A stretch of 40,752 nt of DNA from Cyanobacteriota bacterium (GTDB lineage: Bacteria; Cyanobacteriota; Cyanobacteriia; Pseudanabaenales; Pseudanabaenaceae), in NCBI GenBank assembly GCA_025356295.1, contig JANXUJ010000002.1, forward strand, positions 1-40,752. The letters run 5' to 3'. Position numbers and translations under genes: made by a program. Below, piece after piece: positions 34,375-40,752 of this stretch. The notes beneath the pieces were generated by a model. It had not been told where the DNA came from, did not search any database, and saw only the letters and a program-made list of their open reading frames with translations. Position 1 is the stretch's first letter; each line of letters begins with the position of its first letter.

Positions 34375-34430
34375 CGAAATTTCCTATAGAGATTACGGTA
34401 TATTTATTTCTAACTCTACAGCGTCTGGTT

Positions 34431-35513
34431 ATGGTTAAGAAAATCTTCTCCTTAGGTCTACTCATATTTGTGCCAATTTCGATCATCGGTCACTTACTAG
34501 GATGGAACTCTACGGTTGTGTTTGTGACTTCAGCGATCGCGATTTTGCCCTTAGCTTCTTGGTTAAGCACCGCCACAGAGGAGATAGCAGTAGTCTTGGG
34601 ACCATCGTGGGGTGGTCTATTAAATGCGACATTTGGTAATGCGACCGAGCTAATTATTGCGATCGCGGCTTTGAATGCAGGTTTTACCAGTGTGGTGAAG
34701 GCAAGCATTACAGGTTCGATTATTGGTAACCTTCTGCTGGTAATGGGTTTGTCAATGTTTTTAGGTGGATTGCGTTACAAAGAGCAAGAATTTCAGCCAA
34801 CGATGGCAAGGCTAAATGCTTCGGTGATGAATCTTGCCGTAGTTGCCATTTTATTGCCGACAGCCGCTAATTTTACATCTGCGGGAATTAGTGAAGACGT
34901 ATTGCAAAAACTATCAATCGCGGTCGCGATCGTGTTGATTATTGTCTACTGCTTAACCCTGCTATTTTCGATGAAAACTCATGCCTATCTATATGACGTG
35001 GGCAAATCCGAAGCTGATGACATAGCAGTTGCAGAAGGTCATCCTCACAAAGTTAATCTCAAATTATGGATTGCAGTTCTATTTAGTGTCACTTTGTTCG
35101 TAGCGATAGAATCTGAGCTATTAGTTGGGACTCTAGAGGTTGCCACAGCACAATTAGGCTTGACAGAGTTATTTACTGGCGTAATCTTGTTACCGATCAT
35201 TGGTAATGCCGCCGAGCATACAACGGCGATTACAGTGGCGATGAAAAATAAGATGGAGTTATCGGTATCAGTTGCTGTGGGTTCGAGTATGCAAATCGCG
35301 CTGTTTGTCGCACCTTTACTGGTAATTATCGGTTGGTTTATGGGGAAGCCAATGGATTTAAATTTCAATCCATTTGAATTAGTTGCGGTTGTGGTCGCAG
35401 TTTTGATCGCTAATTCAATTAGTTCTGATGGGCGATCAAACTGGCTAGAAGGAACTTTGCTATTAGCGACTTACGCTATTTTAGGCTTTGCATTTTATTT
35501 TCATCCAGTGTAA
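34431..35513 (+). CDS. Ca2+/H+ antiporter, CAX family
   Basis: A 360-aa cation/proton exchanger with about 11 membrane helices. The two alpha-repeats that form the ion site are clear: GNATELIIAIAALNAGF (about 67-83) and GNAAEHTTAITVAMKNKMEL (about 261-280), with SITGSIIGNLLLVMG and VSVAVGSSMQIALFVAP after them. The pair of acidic residues, one Glu in each motif, are the expected Ca2+ ligands. Cyanobacterial CAX exchangers export Ca2+ and help salt tolerance at alkaline pH. It is convergent with cobI, with a hairpin between the stops. Confidence 0.95.
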   Translation: MVKKIFSLGLLIFVPISIIGHLLGWNSTVVFVTSAIAILPLASWLSTATEEIAVVLGPSWGGLLNATFGNATELIIAIAALNAGFTSVVKASITGSIIGNLLLVMGLSMFLGGLRYKEQEFQPTMARLNASVMNLAVVAILLPTAANFTSAGISEDVLQKLSIAVAIVLIIVYCLTLLFSMKTHAYLYDVGKSEADDIAVAEGHPHKVNLKLWIAVLFSVTLFVAIESELLVGTLEVATAQLGLTELFTGVILLPIIGNAAEHTTAITVAMKNKMELSVSVAVGSSMQIALFVAPLLVIIGWFMGKPMDLNFNPFELVAVVVAVLIANSISSDGRSNWLEGTLLLATYAILGFAFYFHPV

Positions 35514-35539
35514 AATCTATCTATAAATCTATCTGTCAA

Positions 35540-35572
35540 GGGTTTCAGGTTGTCTATAAAAACTTGAAACCC
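35540..35572. terminator. Hairpin between the antiporter and cobI
   Basis: GGGTTTCA (35540-35547) pairs with TGAAACCC (35565-35572), with a weaker inner stem. It sits between convergent stops. The stem is short and no clean T-run follows, so it is a weaker candidate than the others. Confidence 0.5.
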
Positions 35573-35600
35573 CGTAAAGCTAGTGGCTAATCTAACCTGA

Positions 35601-36329
35601 CTACTGTGGATTAGTCTTACTAGGAATCATCACGATCGCCCAATAGGGAACTTGATCAGGATCGACTTCAGAAATTGGCTTGATGGTTTGATTAGGCATC
35701 GTGGCGCGTTCGATATATAGGGCGCGAGCAAACAATCCTAGTTCTTCTAAAACTGCTTTTACTTTCGCAAAATGTCTGCCGAGTTTAATAATAATGGCAG
35801 CATCAGCAACTGCTAAGCGATCGCGCAGGATATCTGCTTCTAAAGTCGCAGGCATGATGCTCAGGACATCATTGCGATAGGTAAGGGGAGCGCCGAGCAT
35901 CGCAGCACTAGCAAAGGTGGAAGATATCCCTGGAATAACCTCAGTATGGAATCTGTCTGAGAGGCGATTAAAAATATACATAAACGAGCCGTAGAGCATC
36001 GGATCGCCCTCGCATAGTACCGCCACATCGCGCCCTGCTTCGAGATGCTCAGCAATCTTTTCAGCAGCGATATCATAATGAGGTTGAGACGAGCGCGCGA
36101 CACTAAATGGAAGTGGCATCGGTACTTCAATCTGTTCAGGACGAATATAATCGGCAACGATCGCTCTTGCTAGGACTTTACCATTTTCCATTGTGGGATA
36201 GGCGATCACAGGTACTGAGGTTAAAATGCGATGCGCTTTGAGCGTCAATAGTTCTGGATCACCAGGTCCAATTCCTAGCCCATATAGATTTCCTTTGGCT
36301 TTTATTTCGATTATGTTTTCCATTGTCAT
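35601..36329 (-). CDS. cobI: Precorrin-2 C20-methyltransferase
   Basis: CobI/CbiL methylates C20 of precorrin-2 (or its cobalt form) with SAM, which commits uroporphyrinogen-derived rings to cobalamin. The 242-aa protein belongs to the tetrapyrrole methylase family. It shows GLGIGPGDPELLTLKAHRIL, VLCEGDPMLYGSFMYIFNRL and IPGISSTFASAAMLGAPL, which are the expected SAM-site blocks. Two ATGs in frame (codons 1 and 3) are possible starts, and neither has a ribosome binding site. It is the last gene of the cobW-cobG-cobH-cobI run. A 21-bp hairpin separates it from cobH, so it may be expressed separately. Confidence 0.95.
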   Translation of the reverse strand: MTMENIIEIKAKGNLYGLGIGPGDPELLTLKAHRILTSVPVIAYPTMENGKVLARAIVADYIRPEQIEVPMPLPFSVARSSQPHYDIAAEKIAEHLEAGRDVAVLCEGDPMLYGSFMYIFNRLSDRFHTEVIPGISSTFASAAMLGAPLTYRNDVLSIMPATLEADILRDRLAVADAAIIIKLGRHFAKVKAVLEELGLFARALYIERATMPNQTIKPISEVDPDQVPYWAIVMIPSKTNPQ

Positions 36330-36347
36330 TATATTTTTGGTAGTAAT

Positions 36348-36396
36348 CCAGAGATTGAGGTAGGCGGCACGAAGCGCCGCCTACCTCAATCTCTGG
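36348..36396. repeat. 21-bp palindrome between cobH and cobI
   Basis: A perfect 21-bp stem (36348-36368 with 36376-36396) has a 7-nt loop; the top is GGCGGCACGAAGCGCCGCC. It begins 2 nt after the cobH stop on the minus strand, and no T-run follows. It lies inside the cob run and may attenuate or protect the transcript between the two genes. Confidence 0.75.
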
Positions 36397-36398
36397 GT

Positions 36399-37028
36399 TT
36401 ATATTTCATTTTCCATTGCTAACGCATTCAAGGCGGCGGCGCACATTGCGCTTCCCCCGCGCCGACCGTGAATAGTCAAAAAGGGGACACCACGACTATT
36501 TTCCGCCAATGCTGCTTTTGATTCGATCGCACCGACAAAACCAACAGGAAATCCTAGTATAACGGCTGGTTTGGATAAACCTTGATCGAGCATTTCTAGT
36601 AATCTAAATAATGCGGTGGGGGCATTGCCGATCGCCACAACTGCACCATCAATATGCGATCGCCAAAGTTCCATTGCGGCTGCCGATCGCGTATTACCGA
36701 TTTGTTTAGCTAGTTCTAGTACTTCAGGCTCATTTAGAGTACAAATCACAGAGTTATTCGCGGGTAAGCGCTTGCGGGTAATCCCCTTGGCGACCATCTG
36801 CGCGTCACAGATAATATTCGCTCCATTTTTGAGTGCGGCTCTAGCGATTTTTACCACATTTTCAGAATAGGCAAGATCGTTCACAATATCAGTCATGCCG
36901 CAAGAATGAATTAGACGTACTGCAACTACTTCTAATTCTGGGGGCAAAATCGATAAGTTTGCCTCGGCGCGAATTGTGGCAAAGGATTTTCGATATATTT
37001 CGTTGCCATCACGGATGTAGTCAAGCAT
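36399..37028 (-). CDS. cobH: Precorrin-8X methylmutase
   Basis: CobH/CbiC moves the C11 methyl group to C12, making hydrogenobyrinate. The catalytic His is visible in VAVRLIHSCGMTDIV. Also present are CDAQMVAKGITRKRLP, ALFRLLEMLDQGLSKPAVILGFPVGFVGAIESK and the GRRGGSAMCAAALNAL end. The frame could open at a TTG at 37034, but the ATG at 37028 is better and gives 209 aa. That ATG sits inside the end of cobG (8-nt overlap), so translation is probably coupled. Length and motifs are normal for the family. Confidence 0.95.
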   Translation of the reverse strand: MLDYIRDGNEIYRKSFATIRAEANLSILPPELEVVAVRLIHSCGMTDIVNDLAYSENVVKIARAALKNGANIICDAQMVAKGITRKRLPANNSVICTLNEPEVLELAKQIGNTRSAAAMELWRSHIDGAVVAIGNAPTALFRLLEMLDQGLSKPAVILGFPVGFVGAIESKAALAENSRGVPFLTIHGRRGGSAMCAAALNALAMENEI

Positions 37029-38460
37029 GGTCAAGTGTAAGTAATTTTTGCAGTTCTTGAAGGTTACATCTATTCATAAATTCGCTAAAGTTCTGTTCAG
37101 AATTTTGACGCTGATTTTGATAGATATTTAGTAATCGTTCGATTAGAGCAGGTAAATCTTGGGTTGAGTATTCTGGATATAGTTCTCGTCCAAAGCTTAT
37201 ATCCCCAGCGCCGATATAAACTTGATAGGCTTGAGAATTTTTGCTGACTAAAGCAATATCACTAGAATGATGTTGAGCGCAGGATTTCTCACAACCTGAA
37301 AAATGGATGTTAATCGGATGATCAAGTTTGATGCAGTTTTCTAAATGTATAGCGATCGCCTTCGCATCTGTTTGAGTATCTGTTAGCGCTGATTTACAAC
37401 CTGTTGAACCAGAACAAGCGGCGATCGCGGCATAGGGATGATTCACGGAAATTTGTAATCCTAGATTGAAAATTTCTCGCGTTACTTGGGCGATTTTTGC
37501 TTCAGCAACATCGGTAATCAGAATGTTTTGCCAAGCAGTTAACCGCAAAGCGCCACCACCATGATGTTTTGCTAAATGTCCTAACCCTTGTAATTGCTGC
37601 GAAGTTAGTCTTCCTAATGGAATGACAGCACCAATATAAGCAAGCCCTGATTGCTTTTGAGCATGAATTCCTAAATGTTTATACTCTCTTTTCTCTCTCT
37701 TTGGGAGATAGGATGAAGGTCTTAAAGCATAGCCAAATTTCTGCTCAACTAATTGCAGATAATGCTTAACACCCCAATCATTAAGTAGTTCTCTGAGTCG
37801 AGGTGGACGCGATCGCGAATAGTTTTGATTTAGTTTTTGTTGTGTATATTCACGATAAACTTCCGTTAAAGTTGCTAAAACTTCTAAAGTCTGTTGAGGA
37901 TCAATTAATTTGCCTACTGCTGATGGAGAATCGCCGCGATCGCCTAAACCCAGATGCAAATCAAAGTAAATCTCGTTATTAATTTCAACAGCTACTAAAC
38001 AAATGTCATTAGGGCGATCGCTTACGCTCACAGTTTCGCCCCCGTCAAAGCAAACACTAAATTTAGAAGAAAGAATCTCTAATTCTGGATGATTGCTTAG
38101 ATAGGCATCCCATTGTTTGACGAAGGGAATTGTATTTATTTTTGCATGAATATCAATCCCTGCGGTCGGACTAGCCATGATATTCCGCAATCCGTCAACA
38201 CTCTCAGTCCTTGAGGCAAGCCCATAGTCTTGCAGATTTTGGAGAACTTCTAAAGTTAGGGCTTGACTGGTGCGGATTTGTAAATTAGCACGATTAGTAA
38301 TCTGGATTTCGCCATTGCCAAATTGATTGACTAACTGCGCGATCGCATCGCATTGAACAGATGTAATCAAGCCACTTGGTATCCGAATCCGCGAAAGAAT
38401 ACCATCTTGGGCAGAAGTGGCGTTAAATAAACTGGGACAAATAGCTGTAGTAGATTGCAA
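37021..38460 (-). CDS. cobG: Precorrin-3B synthase
   Basis: CobG uses O2 to hydroxylate precorrin-3A and form the gamma-lactone of precorrin-3B in the aerobic cobalamin pathway. The 479-aa protein has the duplicated sulfite/nitrite-reductase-like fold: IRIPSGLITSVQCDAIAQLV with ITNRANLQIRT in the first half, and AYIGAVIPLGRLTSQQLQGL with LRLTAWQNILI in the second. The cysteines for the 4Fe-4S/sirohaem site are in AACSGSTGCKSALTDTQ and HFSGCEKSCAQH. An oxygen-dependent CobG suits an oxygenic phototroph. The stop overlaps cobH, and a terminator hairpin lies between it and the upstream cobW gene. Confidence 0.93.
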   Translation of the reverse strand: MQSTTAICPSLFNATSAQDGILSRIRIPSGLITSVQCDAIAQLVNQFGNGEIQITNRANLQIRTSQALTLEVLQNLQDYGLASRTESVDGLRNIMASPTAGIDIHAKINTIPFVKQWDAYLSNHPELEILSSKFSVCFDGGETVSVSDRPNDICLVAVEINNEIYFDLHLGLGDRGDSPSAVGKLIDPQQTLEVLATLTEVYREYTQQKLNQNYSRSRPPRLRELLNDWGVKHYLQLVEQKFGYALRPSSYLPKREKREYKHLGIHAQKQSGLAYIGAVIPLGRLTSQQLQGLGHLAKHHGGGALRLTAWQNILITDVAEAKIAQVTREIFNLGLQISVNHPYAAIAACSGSTGCKSALTDTQTDAKAIAIHLENCIKLDHPINIHFSGCEKSCAQHHSSDIALVSKNSQAYQVYIGAGDISFGRELYPEYSTQDLPALIERLLNIYQNQRQNSEQNFSEFMNRCNLQELQKLLTLDHA

Positions 38461-38485
38461 TTAAAAAAATTCCAAAAAATAATCA

Positions 38486-38508
38486 GTGAAGGCGCAACGC
38501 GCCTTCAC
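38486..38508 (-). terminator. Hairpin after the cobW gene
   Basis: A perfect 10-bp stem (38486-38495 with 38499-38508) with a 3-nt loop, top AAGGCGCAACGCGCCTT, lies 6 nt after the cobW stop on the minus strand. An A/T run follows toward cobG (ATTATTTTTT on the minus strand), as in an intrinsic terminator. Confidence 0.8.
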
Positions 38509-38513
38509 AATGC

Positions 38514-39554
38514 CTATAAACTGAGTGCCGCTTCAATTTGCGATCGCTCTAAAGCTTGACCGATAAATACCAAGCGCGTTTGGCGAGGTTCATTGCTAGC
38601 CCATAGACGATCATAGGTCGTCTCAAGGCGATCGCCTACACCTTGTAACACCATTCGCATCGGCTTATTTGGCACATTCACAAATCCCTTGATGCGATAG
38701 ATTTCCTGATCAGCGATCGCTTGTTTGAGGGAGGCAAGTAACTGAGTTGGCTCAAAGGCTTTGTCAGTAACGATATTAATCGAATTAATATCATCATCAT
38801 GCTCATGTTCTTCTTCAGAATCATGATGACTAGGACGAGAATCTAAATCATCCTCAACCGCAGCATTGAAGCCCAATAGAATCTCAGAGCTAACTTTGCC
38901 TTCATCACAGGCAATCACCTTAACACCATCGCGCAACTCTTGTTTGAGCCATGCATGTACTTTGTTTTGAGCATCCGCATCCACTAAATCGGTTTTAGTT
39001 AAGACCACCAAATCCGCACAAGCCAACTGATCTTCAAATAACTCTTCAATCGGAGTTTCATGATCAAGATTTGGGTCTTCCTGACGCTGAGCGTTTAACG
39101 CATCAAGATTGCTCACCAATCTCCCACTTGCCACTGCCTCGCAATCAACAACCGCGATCACACCATCAACAGTCGCCGCATTACGAATTTCTTGCCAACG
39201 GAAGGCTTGGATTAAGGGTTTTGGTAATGCTAAACCAGAGGTTTCGATCAGAATACAGTCAATGCGATCGCGTATTTTCAGTAATTCTTGCATAGTTGGC
39301 AAAAATTCTTCCTGAACTGTGCAGCAAAGACAGCCATTGGTTAACTCGACAATATTTGGAGTGATTTCCTTTCCATCTTCATCGCAAACACGACAAGAAC
39401 GCAGCAAATCGCCATCAATACCAATCTCACCAAATTCATTTACAAGGACAGCAATGCGCCGACCTTGATTATTTTGTAACTGCTCCCTAATGAGGGTAGT
39501 TTTACCACTACCTAAAAAGCCAGTAATCACAGTTACAGGGATTTTCGCTGCCAT
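38514..39554 (-). CDS. cobW: CobW-type COG0523 GTPase, metal chaperone
   Basis: A G3E-family GTPase that supplies metal ions; next to cobG it is likely a cobalt chaperone for cobalamin synthesis. The 346-aa protein has Walker A GFLGSGKTT (12-20), the metal motif GCLCC (Cys75, Cys77, Cys78), SCRVC (Cys54, Cys57), LIETSGLALP, TKTDL and a His/Asp/Glu-rich loop (HHDSEEEHEHDDD, about 243-255) that can bind metal. The C-terminal domain has YRIKGFVNVPNKPMR. Zinc-type COG0523 paralogues look similar, so the cobalt role rests on the neighbours. The ATG start is not strongly marked. Confidence 0.9.
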   Translation of the reverse strand: MAAKIPVTVITGFLGSGKTTLIREQLQNNQGRRIAVLVNEFGEIGIDGDLLRSCRVCDEDGKEITPNIVELTNGCLCCTVQEEFLPTMQELLKIRDRIDCILIETSGLALPKPLIQAFRWQEIRNAATVDGVIAVVDCEAVASGRLVSNLDALNAQRQEDPNLDHETPIEELFEDQLACADLVVLTKTDLVDADAQNKVHAWLKQELRDGVKVIACDEGKVSSEILLGFNAAVEDDLDSRPSHHDSEEEHEHDDDINSINIVTDKAFEPTQLLASLKQAIADQEIYRIKGFVNVPNKPMRMVLQGVGDRLETTYDRLWASNEPRQTRLVFIGQALERSQIEAALSL

Positions 39555-39584
39555 AATTCTCTCTAAAAATTTTGTATGTATAAA

Positions 39585-39627
39585 TAGATATTAAAAAGCC
39601 TTGCTGTGTAAGGCTTTTTAATATCTA
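39585..39627 (-). terminator. Terminator of the partial membrane protein gene
   Basis: A perfect 18-bp stem (39585-39602 with 39610-39627) with a 7-nt loop includes the TAG stop of the minus-strand gene in its arm. The T-rich arm (GGCTTTTTAATATCTA on the minus strand) gives an intrinsic terminator. Confidence 0.8.
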
Positions 39628-40752
39628 ACTGCGTTGCAAACGGCGGCGTTGTAGCAGTAGTCCTGTAAACATCCCAAACACTAAAACTGCGGTGAAATAG
39701 AACAACCCAACGAATCTTACTAACATCGGTGGCGCGATTCCTTCCACTTCAATGTCTTGAGTAGCTTGGAACGGTGTGAATTGACGATTGCTAGTCGGGT
39801 TGGGTGATACTTCTACTTCCACTTTGTGAGGCGCACCATCAAAGAATTGCTCTTGCCATGTCAGCAGTCCTTTTGCATCAACAACACCTTGATAGCCAAA
39901 AGCGACCCAGTTATTTTCTAGTTGAGTGGATTTAATCGCAACAATAACACCACTTACAGGCTGATTAGTCTTGATATCAGTAAGTTTTGCTTGAAAAGTC
40001 GCCATCTGTCCCACAGCAGTGGATTTGTCTCCAGTTAGTTCCAGTTTCAGTCCTTGAGACTCGACTAAACCAGAATTATTAGCAGCAGATGATTCTTCCG
40101 CCATTGCAGTTTGTGACTTAACTAACTCGGCACTGATGTTGAAGAATAATAAAGAGGCGATCGCTAAAACAGTCACTCCACTGAGAAGTAGTCGAACTGG
40201 ACGCGGGACAACCTCTCCAGACTTAATTTGTTGACCACCGCCAATAACCCAACCGCCACCAAAACCGATCGCTAACAACACTGCTAAAACAAAAGGAAAG
40301 TAAGCAAGCTTCAAGGGGTTTTCGGGAACGGTCAGATTTAGTGTCTGTTCAATTGGCGCAAATGCATTAGCCACAGTCGGAGTCACATCGACTTTGATCT
40401 GATAGTTGCCACGAATCGGGAAAACCTGTTGCATCAAAAATTCACCCTTAGGCGCATCTCCAACAATATCTAGCAACTTAGTTCCTTCCACGATCGGAAA
40501 ATCTGTAGTAAACCAAGGTGTTGGGGCTGGGGTGAGAACTTGTAGATGAAACTGTACATTCTGTAATGGAGCGCCCGTGGGATTTCTTGCCTGTAACTTT
40601 AGCTGAACAGGCGAATTATATTTTCCTGAGCCTAAATATTTCGTGGCTTCGGCTTCTAGTGGAGTCACTTGGGCGATCGGTGGCTCAGTGACTAACTGCA
40701 CAGGCGGCTGAATAGATTGAGAAAGACTAATAAACGCGGTGCTTATGACCAG
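39625..40752 (-). CDS. Membrane protein with FixH/YtkA-like segment, 5' end outside the window
   Basis: The frame stays open to the window edge. An internal GTG at 40701 could open it, but the 17 codons before it (LVISTAFISLSQSIQPP) look like the end of a signal peptide, so I take the gene as cut at its 5' end. The first half is an extracytoplasmic beta-rich domain (PTGAPLQNVQFHLQVLTPAP, IRGNYQIKVDVTP). Two hydrophobic helices follow (about 133-155 and 168-190, counted from the GTG). A second beta domain (VGQMATFQAKLTDIKTNQPV, LTWQEQFFDGAPHKVEVEV) resembles the YtkA/FixH fold, and a last helix (about 328-350) ends RRRLQRS. I do not recognise the family. Its place upstream of cobW could mean metal handling, which is inference. 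Confidence 0.7.
   Translation of the reverse strand: MVISTAFISLSQSIQPPVQLVTEPPIAQVTPLEAEATKYLGSGKYNSPVQLKLQARNPTGAPLQNVQFHLQVLTPAPTPWFTTDFPIVEGTKLLDIVGDAPKGEFLMQQVFPIRGNYQIKVDVTPTVANAFAPIEQTLNLTVPENPLKLAYFPFVLAVLLAIGFGGGWVIGGGQQIKSGEVVPRPVRLLLSGVTVLAIASLLFFNISAELVKSQTAMAEESSAANNSGLVESQGLKLELTGDKSTAVGQMATFQAKLTDIKTNQPVSGVIVAIKSTQLENNWVAFGYQGVVDAKGLLTWQEQFFDGAPHKVEVEVSPNPTSNRQFTPFQATQDIEVEGIAPPMLVRFVGLFYFTAVLVFGMFTGLLLQRRRLQRS

Noticed and set aside
34375..34430. Cobalamin riboswitch upstream of cobO or the cobW run.
   Set aside because: The spaces (56 bp at 34375-34430 and 70 bp at 39555-39624) are too short for the aptamer and lack its conserved box.

Overview
This window is chromosomal DNA from a cyanobacterium. 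The evidence is the 3' end of psbA (photosystem II D1), petN (cytochrome b6f), a possible small NDH-1 subunit, cyanobacterial-type RibBA, a four-ACT-domain aspartokinase, paired signal peptidases, a PilT with a long proline-rich N-terminus, and very frequent copies of the HIP1 octamer GCGATCGC. The modest G+C content and the hairpin style suggest a Pseudanabaena-like lineage, but that is an impression and not a placement. No insertion sequence, prophage, rRNA or CRISPR array was seen.

Layout. 1-6120: psbA 3' end, ilvC, a DUF1517 membrane protein, gshB, a double-domain universal stress protein, an L,D-transpeptidase-like protein and tRNA-Ala(GGC). 6147-10428: a minus-strand run of a membrane protein, an SDR lacking the usual catalytic Ser, a Tat-exported dienelactone hydrolase and gpmI. 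10684-17550: lysC, lepB1-lepB2, then convergently ruvA with a coupled coiled-coil protein, ribBA, and a 46-codon minus-strand gene overlapping the ribBA end. 17707-22389: a secreted filamentous-haemagglutinin-type protein followed after 9 bp by a secreted TPR-CHAT (caspase-like) protein. 22435-27782: petN, pilT, map, an NAD(P)-binding protein, a LysM protein with a lysozyme-like motif and a small membrane-anchored protein. 27886-30896: a tRNA with anticodon CAT (probably Ile2) and an overlapping operon coaX / nuclease-fold-ParA fusion / ParB-like protein. 31079-40752: an RDD membrane protein with a tandem-repeat tail, a Gfo/Idh/MocA oxidoreductase, a Uma2 protein, cobO, a Ca2+/H+ antiporter, the cobalamin run cobW-cobG-cobH-cobI, and a membrane protein cut by the window edge.

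Cooperating genes. cobG, cobH, cobI and cobW lie on one strand, with cobO nearby, and together cover corrin-ring building, probable cobalt handling and adenosylation. lepB1/lepB2 would process the many exported proteins. ruvA is translationally coupled to an uncharacterised coiled-coil protein.

The best candidate for an undescribed system is the operon at 27978-30202. A type I restriction HsdR-N-like PD-(D/E)xK domain is fused in frame to a complete ParA ATPase and coupled by a 4-nt overlap to a ParB-like protein that has a coiled coil and a C-terminal helix-hairpin-helix. Second is the secreted haemagglutinin/CHAT pair. Third is a set of long perfect intergenic palindromes. Some are terminators, but three lie between divergent genes, where they cannot terminate either neighbour.
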